Below, piece by piece: positions 21,298 to 30,463 of a DNA stretch of 64,000 nt (its first letter is position 1; every line of letters starts with the position of its first letter). The notes under the pieces are model-generated. The model did not search any database. It saw nothing but the letters and a program-made list of their open reading frames with translations, and was not told the DNA's origin. Location of the stretch: the NCBI GenBank assembly GCA_020438795.1, contig JAGQTY010000001.1, positions 1 to 64,000 of the forward strand. The letters are read 5' to 3'. The DNA comes from Actinomycetota bacterium. Its GTDB lineage: Bacteria > Actinomycetota > Actinomycetes > S36-B12 > GCA-2699445. Position numbers and translations under genes: made by a program.

Positions 21298-22419
21298 CTA
21301 CTCGTCCTTGCGCGGCCGAGTCCGCTTGGATCTGGCCGTTCGCTTGGGTTGATGACGTTCACCCGACTCTGTCACATGTCTGCTGTCGACCAGGCTCACA
21401 CCGCCACTCGGTGATCCGACCGCAACACCCTCCTGCTCGCCTTCTTCGGCCTTCTTCTTCCGCCTGGCCAGCACGCGCCGCTGGAGCGCCTGAATCTCAG
21501 GCTCGCGGTCCTTCAGCTGCGCCAGCAGCGGCGTCGCTACGAAGATGGACGAGTAGGTGCCGGCAGCCATGCCGACGAACAGCGCCAGGGACAGGTCCTT
21601 GAGGGTACCCGCACCGAGCAGTCCCGCCCCCACGAAGAGAATGGCCGCCACGGGAAGCAGCGCAACGATGCTGGTGTTGATGGACCGCATGACCGTCTGG
21701 TTGATGGCCAGGTTCGCGGCTTCGGAGTAGGTCAGGCGCGATTGCCCAGTGATGCGTTGGGTATTCTCCTTGACCTTGTCGAACACGACGACGGTGTCAT
21801 ACAAGGAGTAGCCGAGAATCGTGAGCACACCGATCGCGGTCGCCGGGGTCACTTCGAACCCGATGAGCGAGTACACGCCGATGGTGATGATCAGGTCGTG
21901 GGCCAGGGCCACCAGCGCCGCGATGGCCATCTTCAACTCGAAGTAGATCGCCAGGAAGATCGAGACCAGGATCAGGAAGACGATCAGGCCCTGCAATGCC
22001 TTCTGGGAGATATCGGCACCCCACGTGGGACCGATGATCTGGATCTTGATGTCGTTGGGCGCCACGCCACACGCGGCGCCGAGTTCCTGACTCACCTCGG
22101 TGCCCTGGGCAGCCGTCAGCTCGCCGGTCTGGATACGCAGCGACCCGTCGCCGAGCTGCGTGACGATCGCCTGACCGCCGCTGGCTCCTTCGGCGGTATC
22201 GCGCGCGTCCTCGATGCTGCAGGTGGCACCCGCGGGCACCTGGAACTCCGAGCCACCGGTGAACTCGATGCCCATGTTGAGACCACGGAAGACCAACGAG
22301 CCGATGGTGATCACCAGCACGATGGCAGAGATTGAATACCAGATCTTGCGCCGGCCCATGAAGTCGTACTGGACCTGGCCTGCGTAGAGGCGATGCCCCA
22401 AGTCTCGGATACCAGACAT
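21298..22419 (-). CDS. secF: Protein-export membrane protein SecF
   Basis: SecF works with SecD as a proton-driven accessory of the SecYEG translocase. The 373-residue protein has six transmembrane helices: one near the N terminus ([19 protein letters not shown]), followed by the periplasmic P1-type domain ([11 protein letters not shown]), then five C-terminal helices including [21 protein letters not shown], the SecF hallmark. The C-terminal tail of about 60 residues is highly basic. The gene starts four bases after the end of secD and is translated in the same operon. Confidence 0.97.
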   Translation of the reverse strand: MSGIRDLGHRLYAGQVQYDFMGRRKIWYSISAIVLVITIGSLVFRGLNMGIEFTGGSEFQVPAGATCSIEDARDTAEGASGGQAIVTQLGDGSLRIQTGELTAAQGTEVSQELGAACGVAPNDIKIQIIGPTWGADISQKALQGLIVFLILVSIFLAIYFELKMAIAALVALAHDLIITIGVYSLIGFEVTPATAIGVLTILGYSLYDTVVVFDKVKENTQRITGQSRLTYSEAANLAINQTVMRSINTSIVALLPVAAILFVGAGLLGAGTLKDLSLALFVGMAAGTYSSIFVATPLLAQLKDREPEIQALQRRVLARRKKKAEEGEQEGVAVGSPSGGVSLVDSRHVTESGERHQPKRTARSKRTRPRKDE

Positions 22420-22423
22420 GCTG

Positions 22424-24295
22424 CTACACCTGTGCCCCGTCGTCGTAGGGATCGTTCAGCGTTGGTCTCTTGCGCTTCGTGGGCTCCTCGTCGGATGGTT
22501 CGTCCTCGTCCGGACCACCGGCCCCCACCCGCGATCTGGTCCGGGTGCGAGGCCGTTGCTTACCCGCCAGGGATTCCACTCCGAGCCGCTTGGGCGAGAC
22601 GCCCGTGAAGCCACTGCCCCGCTGCATCCACGCGGAGCGACACATGATCGCGACCAGCGGTCGGGTGAACCAGAAGGCCACGATCACGTCCACGATCGTG
22701 GTCAGGCCCAGGGCGAAGGCGAAGCCCCGTACATTGCCGACACTGAGCCAGTACAGAACCGCGGCGGCGAGGAACGACACGAAGTCGGCGGCCAGCAGGG
22801 TGCGCCGCGCGCGAACCCAACCGTCGTCCGCGGCGCGACGCAGGGATTTGCCCTCCCGGATCTCATCCCGCAGCCTTTCGAAGTACACGACGAAGGAGTC
22901 AGCCGTGATGCCCACCGCCACGATCGCACCCGCTATCCCGGCCAGCGTCAGGGTGAACCCGATCGTGTTTCCGAGAATGACGAACATGCAGTAGGTGATC
23001 CAGCCCGCCACCAGCAGGCTCACACCGGCAACGATCCCCAGGGCCCGGTAGTAGAACAGCAGGTATATGGCGACGAGGACCAGGCCGAGGATGCCGGCGA
23101 TGATCCCGTACCGCAACGAATCGGCACCGATCGTGGGTGAGACACTCTCGACCGCCTGCACCTCCAGGGTCATCGGCAGCGCCCCGAACTTGAGGACGTT
23201 GGCCAGGTCGGAGGCCTCCTGCTGGGTGAAGTTGCCGGTGATCTGAGCACTGCCTCCGAGGATGGGCTCATTGAACGACGGCGCCGAGACCACCACACCG
23301 TCCAGCACGATCGCGAACCGGTTCTTCGGCTCCGGCAGGCTGTACAGCTTCTGCGAAGCCTCAGCGAGCTGGGAGGAGCCCTCGGAGTCGAAATCCAGGG
23401 TCACGATCCAGCCGGCACCCTGCGGATTCAATTGCGCCGAGGCTGACTCGATGGTGTCACCCTTGATGAACGCCGGTTCCAGGATGTACTTGGCATTCGC
23501 CTCCGGAGGACGCTGACAGGTCCCGAGCCACTGTGCCGGGTCATCGGGAGTGCCGCCGTTGATGTTCTCGGTCTTGGTGCAGTCGAGTGCCAGCACCTGT
23601 TTCTGGAACTTCGCGTTGTTGTTCGGGGACTGCACGATCTCAGCACCCTGCTGCGTGTCCGCGGCATCGGTGGTGTCGCTGCTGCCCGACCCGCCGGAGT
23701 CAGTCGCGCTGGGCTGCGGGTCGGCGGTCTTCTTGCCGTTGTCCTTCTGCTGGTTGTCGCTCTGCGCCGGCAGTTCCGCATTGTCACCGGCCTTGCCGCT
23801 GTCGGAGTTGCCACCATCGCTGTTGAGCTGTTTGTTCAGCTTGTCGATCTGATCCTGGACCCCCGGGTCCTGGGCCTGCTGCCCGTCGGCAGACGCAGGC
23901 GCCGGGTTCAGGATCTGGTCAACCGGCCGGAAATCCAGCAATGCGGTGCGACCCACCAGTTCCACAATCCGATCCTGTGTGGCGCCGGGGACCGAGACCA
24001 CGATGACAGCGTCATTGCCCGCTCCCTGCACGGACACATCGGCTTCAGCAACGCCGATACCGTTGACGCGCTGCCGGATGATCTCGACCGCCTGATTCAG
24101 CTGATCCTCGGTGATCTCATCGTTCTCGTTGATCGCCTTGGGCGCCAGGATCACCTGAGTGCCACCCTGAAGGTCGAGGCCGAGCTTGGGCGTGTGAGCC
24201 TGTCCCGGGAACAACGCCCATACCGTCAGGATCAGCACGAAGATCGCGAGCAGCAACAGGACGCGTCCTGGCCGGTACACGTTTGGCGCAGCCAC
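22424..24295 (-). CDS. secD: Protein translocase subunit SecD
   Basis: The 623-residue SecD has one N-terminal helix, a large extracytoplasmic domain (LGLDLQGGTQVIL, then VNGIGVAEADVSVQG) and five C-terminal helices with GITADSFVVYFERLRDEI. A low-complexity insert of about 80 residues rich in Gln, Asp and Ser (about 150-235) lies in the extracytoplasmic part, as often seen in actinobacterial SecD. GTG 24293-24295 is preferred over GTG 24301 because GAGGAG then has normal spacing. yajC, which normally precedes secD, is missing: the 120 bases up to ruvB contain no gene. Confidence 0.96.
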   Translation of the reverse strand: MAAPNVYRPGRVLLLLAIFVLILTVWALFPGQAHTPKLGLDLQGGTQVILAPKAINENDEITEDQLNQAVEIIRQRVNGIGVAEADVSVQGAGNDAVIVVSVPGATQDRIVELVGRTALLDFRPVDQILNPAPASADGQQAQDPGVQDQIDKLNKQLNSDGGNSDSGKAGDNAELPAQSDNQQKDNGKKTADPQPSATDSGGSGSSDTTDAADTQQGAEIVQSPNNNAKFQKQVLALDCTKTENINGGTPDDPAQWLGTCQRPPEANAKYILEPAFIKGDTIESASAQLNPQGAGWIVTLDFDSEGSSQLAEASQKLYSLPEPKNRFAIVLDGVVVSAPSFNEPILGGSAQITGNFTQQEASDLANVLKFGALPMTLEVQAVESVSPTIGADSLRYGIIAGILGLVLVAIYLLFYYRALGIVAGVSLLVAGWITYCMFVILGNTIGFTLTLAGIAGAIVAVGITADSFVVYFERLRDEIREGKSLRRAADDGWVRARRTLLAADFVSFLAAAVLYWLSVGNVRGFAFALGLTTIVDVIVAFWFTRPLVAIMCRSAWMQRGSGFTGVSPKRLGVESLAGKQRPRTRTRSRVGAGGPDEDEPSDEEPTKRKRPTLNDPYDDGAQV

Positions 24296-24415
24296 GCACA
24301 CTCCTCAGTGTCAGGTCTGTGGGGAACCCGGATAATCGGGACCCGTGTTGCAGACCTCTACCCTATCCCGGCCGATTTGCCCTTGGGCATCACACCCATG
24401 ATCTGCGCAGGATCG

Positions 24416-25480
24416 TTACGAACCGGGTTCAAGACTGTCTGCGAGGGCCGGCTGCTCCTCGACGATCACCGGGGGATCGAGCTGTGCATGGCGCCATGCC
24501 GAGGCGGTGGCCACACGCCCGCGCGGCGTCCTGGTCAGGAAGCCGAGCCGGACCAGGAAGGGCTCCGCCACGGTCTCCACGGTCTCCGGCTCCTCGCCGA
24601 TGGCGACCGCAAGAGTAGCCAGGCCCACGGGGCCGCCGTCGAACCTGCGTAACAGGGCCGAGAGCACCGCGTTGTCCAGCCTGTCGAGTCCGAGCTCGTC
24701 CACCTCGTAGAGCTGCAGCGCGGCGTTGGCCATGGTGCTCGTGATCCGCCCGTCACCGTGGACCTGAGCATAGTCACGCACGCGGCGGAGCAATCTGTTG
24801 GCGACCCGGGGCGTGCCGCGGCTGCGGCGAGCGATGACCTGACGGCCGCCCGCATCGGACTCGATCCCGAGCAGGGCGGCCGAGCGCGCCACGATCGCCA
24901 TCAACTCATCGTCGTCGTAGAACTCCATGTGAGCGGTGAAGCCGAACCGGTCCCGCAGCGGACCCGGCAACAGCCCGGACCGGGTGGTGGCAGCCACCAG
25001 AGTGAACGGCTCGAGGGTCAGGGGCACCGCTGTCGCGCCCGGACCTTTGCCGATGATGACGTCCACCCGGAAGTCCTCCATAGCCAGGTAGAGCATCTCC
25101 TGCGCAGGGCGAGCGATCCTGTGAATCTCATCAAGGAACAGGACTTCGCCGGGCTGCAGACTCGTCAGGAGGGCCGCGAGGTCGCCCGCATGCTGCAGAG
25201 TAGGCCCACTGGTAACCCGGAACGGCGCATTCATCTCGGCGGCGATGATCCCTGCCAGGGTTGTCTTTCCAAGCCCGGGCGGCCCGGACAGGAGCACGTG
25301 GTCGGCGGTACGCTCCCTGCCACGAGCAGCTCGCAGCACCAGGTCCAGCTGCTCACGAACTCTCGGCTGGCCCACGAACTCTGCCAGTGTGGGCGGGCGA
25401 AGCGCCGAATCGTCCATGTTCTCGCCGACAGCCGCCATTGCGTCGATCAGCCGGTCGGTGGACGCGCGATCCTCCATCAT
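24416..25480 (-). CDS. ruvB: Holliday junction branch migration helicase RuvB
   Basis: RuvB is the hexameric AAA+ motor that drives Holliday junction branch migration with RuvA. The 354-residue protein has Walker [10 protein letters not shown] at 66-74, Walker B LFLDEIHR at 114-121, sensor 1 ATTRSG and a C-terminal winged helix (PRGRVAT). Its ATG overlaps the ruvA stop by four bases (ATGA). It is the last gene of the SOS-controlled ruvC-ruvA-ruvB operon. Confidence 0.97.
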   Translation of the reverse strand: MMEDRASTDRLIDAMAAVGENMDDSALRPPTLAEFVGQPRVREQLDLVLRAARGRERTADHVLLSGPPGLGKTTLAGIIAAEMNAPFRVTSGPTLQHAGDLAALLTSLQPGEVLFLDEIHRIARPAQEMLYLAMEDFRVDVIIGKGPGATAVPLTLEPFTLVAATTRSGLLPGPLRDRFGFTAHMEFYDDDELMAIVARSAALLGIESDAGGRQVIARRSRGTPRVANRLLRRVRDYAQVHGDGRITSTMANAALQLYEVDELGLDRLDNAVLSALLRRFDGGPVGLATLAVAIGEEPETVETVAEPFLVRLGFLTRTPRGRVATASAWRHAQLDPPVIVEEQPALADSLEPGS

Positions 25481-26079
25481 GGCCTGCCCAGCTGCTGAAG
25501 AGCCGAGCGCATCGCTTCGGCGACGGAGAGACCCTGCGGATCCTCAGCGCGCTCGGCGACCACCGTGAGCGCCGCGGTCACCTCACGTCCCGACCAGCCG
25601 AGCGAGATCAGACCTGCCTCCACATCGGAACGCCAGGAGAGTCCTGAATCCACCGTGGTTGCTGTGACATCGACTGTCTCCAGCACCAGTCGATCTGCGA
25701 GTTCGAGCAGTAGCCGCTGGGCGCTCTTGCGCCCGATCCCCGGAACCGCCAGTAGCTCCTTGGTGTCCCCCGAGGCCAGGACCCGCCGCAGACCCGAGGC
25801 GCCGAGCGTGCTGACGATCGCAGCCGCAGTTCTCGGACCGATCCCCGAGACGGAGAGCAGCAGTCGGAAGACATCGCGATCGTCCTTGGATGCGAAACCG
25901 TAGACGGTCCAGCTGTCCTCGCGGACCACGAGTTCCACCTCGACGGTCTGTTCGGCGCCGACGCGCCAGTGTTCAGATGCAGCCGCAGCGGATTCGATCC
26001 GGATGCCCAGACCACCGATGTCTACCACGGTATGGTCCACCGCGACTGACTCGACGGTGCCGCGAACATACTCAAGCAT
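25477..26079 (-). CDS. ruvA: Holliday junction DNA helicase subunit RuvA
   Basis: RuvA tetramers bind four-way junctions and load RuvB. The 200-residue protein begins [20 protein letters not shown] (OB domain I), has two helix-hairpin-helix motifs in domain II ([16 protein letters not shown] and [16 protein letters not shown]) and a domain III that contacts RuvB. ATG 26079 follows AGGAGG closely and overlaps the 3' end of ruvC by eight bases. An upstream in-frame extension is inside ruvC. Confidence 0.97.
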   Translation of the reverse strand: MLEYVRGTVESVAVDHTVVDIGGLGIRIESAAAASEHWRVGAEQTVEVELVVREDSWTVYGFASKDDRDVFRLLLSVSGIGPRTAAAIVSTLGASGLRRVLASGDTKELLAVPGIGRKSAQRLLLELADRLVLETVDVTATTVDSGLSWRSDVEAGLISLGWSGREVTAALTVVAERAEDPQGLSVAEAMRSALQQLGRP

Positions 26080-26611
26080 GACTTCCTCCTGCTGCGAGCG
26101 TACTTCGGGCCGGCGGCAATGGACTGCGCCACAGATGTGTGATTGCCAGAGCCAGTGCATCCGCGACATCCGCAGGCCGAGGAGGTTCGGCCAGTCGCAG
26201 CAACCGTTGCACCATGGTTGTCACCTGAGCCTTGTCCGCCCGACCGGTTCCGGTCACGGCGGCCTTCACCTCGCTCGGAGTATGCGTCGCCACGGGCAGC
26301 CCGTGCTGTGAACCGGCCAGCATCACCACACCCGCCGCCTGTGCGGTCGCCAGAGCCGTGTTCAGGTTGCGCTGAGCGAAGACCTGCTCGACAGCGACCC
26401 GGTCGGGTCCGTACTCCTCGATCATGAGCGTCACCCGTTGGTAGACCTCACGGAGACGTTCACTGAGCTGCGCGCGCGCATCTGTGCGAACCAGTCGGGT
26501 GCCGACCAGGGCCACCCTCCGATGCCGGTCGCCTTCCACAACAGCGATCCCACACCGAGTCAGTCCGGGGTCGACGGCCAGAACCCTGACACTGCCCTGA
26601 ATCGAACGCAT
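26072..26611 (-). CDS. ruvC: Crossover junction endodeoxyribonuclease RuvC
   Basis: RuvC resolves Holliday junctions by paired incisions. The 179-residue protein has the catalytic Asp14 (VLAVDPGLTRCG), Glu75 (VAVEQVFAQRN) and the C-terminal acidic cluster (ADVADALALA). Its start codon lies within a LexA-type box (26602-26617), and the -10 hexamer TAGGAT ends six bases before the ATG, so the transcript is probably leaderless and repressed by LexA bound over the initiation site. Confidence 0.97.
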   Translation of the reverse strand: MRSIQGSVRVLAVDPGLTRCGIAVVEGDRHRRVALVGTRLVRTDARAQLSERLREVYQRVTLMIEEYGPDRVAVEQVFAQRNLNTALATAQAAGVVMLAGSQHGLPVATHTPSEVKAAVTGTGRADKAQVTTMVQRLLRLAEPPRPADVADALALAITHLWRSPLPPARSTLAAGGSHA

Positions 26612-26617
26612 GTTCGC
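26602..26617. promoter_or_regulatory. LexA operator (SOS box) covering the ruvC start codon
   Basis: TCGAACGCATGTTCGC on the plus strand matches TCGAAC-N4-GTTCGA with one mismatch in the last position. Read on the minus strand, the four-base spacer contains the ruvC ATG start. It directly abuts the -10 hexamer at 26618-26623, so LexA bound here would block transcription initiation of ruvCAB. Confidence 0.8.
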
Positions 26618-26623
26618 ATCCTA
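26618..26623 (-). promoter_or_regulatory. -10 box TAGGAT, leaderless start of ruvC
   Basis: TAGGAT on the minus strand lies six bases before the ruvC ATG. It adjoins the LexA box. Confidence 0.6.
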
Positions 26624-26722
26624 CAAGCGTGCGGACCCCAGGAAGGTCATTCGACACAGTTCGACGTTTCGGGTGCCAGACTCCTACGGCTCGGTCATGA
26701 CAGACTTCTCGGCCGCTGCCGA

Positions 26723-28981
26723 CTAACGGCTCGTCGACTTCTTCGCAGCAGTCTTCTTGGTTGTGGTCTTCTTGGCTGCCGATGCCTTCTTTGACGTGGT
26801 CTTCTTGGCTGCCGATGCCTTCTTTGACGTGGTCTTCTTGACCGTCGACGCGCTGTCGGTGGCCGCCTTCTTGGCCGCAGTGGCCGCCTTCGTGGTCGCC
26901 TTCTTGGCGGCGCTCACTTGTTGGGTGGCAGTCTTCCTGGCGGTCGACGCCTTCTTGGTCGCCGACTTCTTCGTGGCGGCCGCCTTCTTCGTAGTGCTCT
27001 GTTTCACCGCAGTGGCGGCCTCGCTCGCCGCCTGGGTGGCTGTGGCCGCCTTCTCAGTCGCGGACTCGGCAGCCGGAGCCGGCTTCGGGGCCTCCTGTTG
27101 CTCAGTGGCATCCACCGCTTGGGACAGCAATGACTCTGCAACGGCGCCTGCTTCTGCAAGCGTGTCACTGACGGCGTCGACCGCAGCGCGGGCACTCTCG
27201 GTCGCGGCGGTTGTGAGGTCGTCAGCGGCAGTCTTCGCGCTCTGCACTCCCTCGCTCGTGGCTACTTTCGCGGCGGCCGTCTGCTTGGACGCCGACTTCT
27301 TCGCAGCCGTGGCCTTCTTCGCGGTCGACTTCTTCGCAGCGGTCGCCTTCTTCGCAGCCGTGGCCTTCTTCGCCGTCGACTTCTTCGCAGCCGATGCCTT
27401 CTTGGCAGTAGCCTTCTTGGCGGTCGGCTTCTTCACGTTCGCGCCGCCGACCCGCTCATCAGCCGGTCCGCTTCCGGTCTTGCGGACACCGTGAGCATGG
27501 CTGTCCCGCTTCTGGTTGAGCTCAGCGACTGGGTCGGACGGTCCTACATAGCCGTCGACAACCTCCTCGAACCCGGCCCTCAGGTCGGCAACGAGGTCAT
27601 CGAGATCGGGCACGGCCGCATCATCGACCGACAGTCCCAGGAAGGCTGTCCCGTCGTAGGTGACCAGCGTCAGATTGATGGCCGCGCCGATCGTGGCGAC
27701 CAGGGGCCAGGTGCCAACCACCCGGGAACCGGCGACATATACGGGGAACGGCGGCCCGGGGACATTGCTTGCGGTGATGTCCGAGGTCTTCATCGCTGAA
27801 GCAAGCACCGGTACGGGGACCACCCAGCTCACGTCCGCGACGGGGTTCGCGAGGTAGAGCGCCGGTTCGTCCCGCCAGCGCTTGACCTGGTCGTGGGCCG
27901 ACTGGAGGCGCTCCTGCATGTCCACACCGTTGACCGGCAGCGGAAAGCGGGCAATGGTGACAGCGTTCGAGGCGCTGCCGTCCTTGGACGTGTTACGCAG
28001 GCTGATCGGCACATTGAACCTCAACCGGCGAGTGGGCCGGCCGTGCCGCTCGTGATACTTGGCCATGCCGGTCGCGGCGGAGGCCAGGAAGATGTCGTTG
28101 ACGGTGAAGCCCCGCTTCTTGGCCGCGGCGCGCATCTCCTCGAACGGCAGGTCGAAGGTGGCGAACGAATACGTGGTCGAACGTTCGGTGAGGACCGGGG
28201 ACAGCTCGGACTCGTGCGGGGCCGTGAACCGTCCCAGCGAGGCTGCCATGTCGAAGGCGTCGGCCCAGGTCTCCACCGGGCGACGCAGGGTACCTTTGAC
28301 GAGGTGACCGAGGATCCTGGCTCCGCTGCCCGCCATGGAGATGTAGCGCTCAACGTTGTCCTTGATGTTGGCCCCACTGACCGCCATCACCGACACCGGC
28401 TCGCCCGAGGGTGCCGGCGGAGCTTCGGGCTCGTCAGGATTGCCCTCGGGAGTGAGCTCGAACAGGTTGGCGCCCATCATGACGGTCGCCTGGCCATCGG
28501 CGATCGAGTGATGCAGTTTGAAGAGCAGTGCGGCCCGACCCCCTGGCAGGCCCTCCATGAGCTGCGCCTCCCACAACGGCCGGTCGTGGTCGAAGTCCAT
28601 CAGCGACATGCGGCGGGCCTCTTCGAGGACGTCGTTCCAGCTGCCGCCCTCCGGCACCCTGGAGCGGTGAAGGTGCAGATTGATGTCGAAGTCCGGGTCC
28701 ACTGCCATACGCGGAGACGAGAATCCCATAGCCCCGAACAACGGTCGTTCGCGCAGCACCGGCACGAGCCGGGTGAGGCGCTCATATCGTGCTTTGAACT
28801 TCTCCCAATTCGGAGCAGAGTCGAGCAGCACCACGCCGATGATCACGTTGCGGACGGCCCGATCGCCCACCGCAGTGCGCCAAGCGGCAGCGTCGAATCC
28901 AGACATCTGTTCCCCGACCGCACGCATCTCAGTGAGTTCGCGTACGGCGTCGCCCAATTCGGTCACTTCTGCTCCAACCAT
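26723..28981 (-). CDS. WS/DGAT-type O-acyltransferase fused to a histone-H1-like Lys/Ala-rich tail
   Basis: The first 515 residues or so form a wax ester synthase/diacylglycerol acyltransferase domain. The catalytic HHSIADG (HHxxxDG) is at about 157-163, with PLWEAQLMEGLPGGRAAL before it and FNVPISLRN, NVPGPPFPVYVAG and the INLTLVTYDG segment after it. Such enzymes make triacylglycerol or wax esters at the inner membrane and lipid droplets. The last 237 residues (26723-27436) consist of AKKAT/AKKST/TKKA repeats in two basic blocks flanking a less basic Ala-rich segment (about 60 to 145 of the tail), like histone H1 or mycobacterial HupB tails. The fusion is in one frame without interruption. 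The start is uncertain: ATG 28981, or TTG 29038 preceded by CACAAT at six bases. It is inserted between yebC and ruvC, which normally adjoin. Confidence 0.9.
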   Translation of the reverse strand: MVGAEVTELGDAVRELTEMRAVGEQMSGFDAAAWRTAVGDRAVRNVIIGVVLLDSAPNWEKFKARYERLTRLVPVLRERPLFGAMGFSSPRMAVDPDFDINLHLHRSRVPEGGSWNDVLEEARRMSLMDFDHDRPLWEAQLMEGLPGGRAALLFKLHHSIADGQATVMMGANLFELTPEGNPDEPEAPPAPSGEPVSVMAVSGANIKDNVERYISMAGSGARILGHLVKGTLRRPVETWADAFDMAASLGRFTAPHESELSPVLTERSTTYSFATFDLPFEEMRAAAKKRGFTVNDIFLASAATGMAKYHERHGRPTRRLRFNVPISLRNTSKDGSASNAVTIARFPLPVNGVDMQERLQSAHDQVKRWRDEPALYLANPVADVSWVVPVPVLASAMKTSDITASNVPGPPFPVYVAGSRVVGTWPLVATIGAAINLTLVTYDGTAFLGLSVDDAAVPDLDDLVADLRAGFEEVVDGYVGPSDPVAELNQKRDSHAHGVRKTGSGPADERVGGANVKKPTAKKATAKKASAAKKSTAKKATAAKKATAAKKSTAKKATAAKKSASKQTAAAKVATSEGVQSAKTAADDLTTAATESARAAVDAVSDTLAEAGAVAESLLSQAVDATEQQEAPKPAPAAESATEKAATATQAASEAATAVKQSTTKKAAATKKSATKKASTARKTATQQVSAAKKATTKAATAAKKAATDSASTVKKTTSKKASAAKKTTSKKASAAKKTTTKKTAAKKSTSR
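26763..26840 (-). repeat. 33-bp tandem repeat in the acyltransferase tail
   Basis: Two perfect consecutive 33-base units (26763-26795 and 26796-26828) are followed by 12 bases of a third. Each unit encodes an 11-residue element (TTSKKASAAKK). Base-perfect identity indicates a recent duplication and likely length variation between strains. A second, less perfect array of the same kind covers about 27290-27430. Confidence 0.85.
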
Positions 28982-29063
28982 TGTCTGCAACAGGACGTTA
29001 CAGGACGGGGACGGACCATACGCTGTTGACCCACGCAAGGAGCAATTGTGCGCAGCGGCGAGC

Positions 29064-29813
29064 TCAGCCGACCGCTTCCATCACTTCATCGGAGACGTCG
29101 AAGTTGGCATAGACGTTCTGCACATCGTCAGAATCCTCGAGGGCCTCGACGAGCCGGAAGGTCTTGGCCGCATCCGACTCCTCGAGTGCCACCGTGGTGC
29201 TCGGGAGGAACGTGGCCTCTGCAGAGTCGTAGTCGATGCCGTTCTCCTGCAGCGCCGTGCGAACCGCCACGACGTCGGTGGCTTCGCACACGACCTCGAA
29301 CGACTCCCCAAGATCATTCACCTCTTCGGCGCCGGCATCCAGCACCGCCTCCATGACCTCGTCCTCGCTGGTGCCATCGGCCGGGACCAGCACCACGCCA
29401 CGCCTGGCGAACAGGTAGGCGACCGAACCGGGATCGGCGAGTCGACCGCCGTTGCGTGTCATGGCAGTGCGCACCTCGCCGGCGGCACGGTTCCGGTTGT
29501 CCGTCAGGCACTCCACAAGGAAGGCCACCCCAGCCGGACCGTATCCCTCGTACATGATCGTCTCGTACTGGGCAGCGCCTGCCTCGGCACCGGACCCCCG
29601 CTTGACGGCGCGATCGATGTTGTCGTTCGGAACGGAGTTCTTCTTCGCCTTCTGGATGGCGTCATACAGCGTCGGGTTGGCCGCGGGGTCAGCACCGCCC
29701 GTACGAGCGGCGACCTCCACGTTCTTGATCAGCTTGGCGAAGAGTTTGCCGCGCTTGGCGTCGTTCGCTGCCTTCTTGTGCTTGGTGGTCGCCCACTTGG
29801 AATGCCCTGACAC
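29064..29813 (-). CDS. yebC: YebC/PmpR family protein
   Basis: This 249-residue YebC/TACO1-type protein begins [21 protein letters not shown], the diagnostic family start, and shows [12 protein letters not shown] and [10 protein letters not shown]. Members have been described as DNA-binding regulators and, more recently, as factors that help ribosomes through proline-rich stretches. Translation starts at GTG 29811-29813 behind GAGGAG. In the conserved actinobacterial order ruvC would follow directly; here the acyltransferase gene intervenes. Confidence 0.95.
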   Translation of the reverse strand: MSGHSKWATTKHKKAANDAKRGKLFAKLIKNVEVAARTGGADPAANPTLYDAIQKAKKNSVPNDNIDRAVKRGSGAEAGAAQYETIMYEGYGPAGVAFLVECLTDNRNRAAGEVRTAMTRNGGRLADPGSVAYLFARRGVVLVPADGTSEDEVMEAVLDAGAEEVNDLGESFEVVCEATDVVAVRTALQENGIDYDSAEATFLPSTTVALEESDAAKTFRLVEALEDSDDVQNVYANFDVSDEVMEAVG

Positions 29814-29862
29814 ACGTACTCCTCTGCTGTGCTGCCATTCTAACGGCCGCCCGGGTCAGCGT

Positions 29863-30459
29863 TCAGCAGTCGCTGCCCTGACCCGCGCAGGTCTGCAGAA
29901 AGAGTTCGTGGATCCTCCGGTCCCCGGTCAGTTCCGGGTGAAACGCTGTCGCCAGGACGGCGCCCGAGCGCAGGGCGACTGCGCGATCCACGCCCTGCCG
30001 GCTGATGGTTGCCAGAGTCTCCACGCCGGGACCTGTCGACTCCACCCATGGCGCCCTGATGAACACCCCGGGAAACGGCCGTGACAGGCCATGGACCTCG
30101 ACCGGGGCTTCGAAGGAGTCGACCTGGCGCCCGAAGGCGTTGCGGCGGGTCACGATGTCCAGGCCTCCGAACTGCTCCTGATCCGCCCGACCGTCCAGAA
30201 CGGTGTCGGCGAGCATGATGAGACCCGCACAGGTTCCCAGCGCCGGCAGGCCCCCGGCGATCGCCGCCCTGATCGGTTCCATCAGACCGAGATCGATGGC
30301 GAGCTTCGACATCGTGGTGGACTCGCCGCCCGGAATGACCAGTCCCCGCAGGCCCGTGAGTTCCTCGGGCCGCCGGACGACAGCCGTGGCGACACCCAGG
30401 TCCGCCAGAGCCCGCCGGTGTTCCGCGACCGCGCCCTGCAGGCCCAGAACTCCTATCAA
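29863..30459 (-). CDS. pdxT: Pyridoxal 5'-phosphate synthase glutaminase subunit PdxT
   Basis: PdxT hydrolyses glutamine and channels ammonia to PdxS for PLP synthesis. The 198-residue protein has the class I glutaminase features GGESTTMSKLA, the nucleophile Cys in GTCAGLIML, and the His-Glu pair in HPELTGD. Homology begins at LIGVLGLQGAVAEH. The only matching start is TTG at 30457-30459, four bases after the pdxS stop, so initiation probably depends on translational coupling. Confidence 0.95.
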   Translation of the reverse strand: MIGVLGLQGAVAEHRRALADLGVATAVVRRPEELTGLRGLVIPGGESTTMSKLAIDLGLMEPIRAAIAGGLPALGTCAGLIMLADTVLDGRADQEQFGGLDIVTRRNAFGRQVDSFEAPVEVHGLSRPFPGVFIRAPWVESTGPGVETLATISRQGVDRAVALRSGAVLATAFHPELTGDRRIHELFLQTCAGQGSDC

Positions 30460-30463
30460 GGGA

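Noticed and set aside
26757-27494. 245-codon plus-strand frame rich in Phe, Val, Ala that looks like a membrane protein
   Set aside because: It is the exact antisense of the AKKA/TKKS repeats. Lys codons read backwards give Phe/Leu, which mimics hydrophobic segments.
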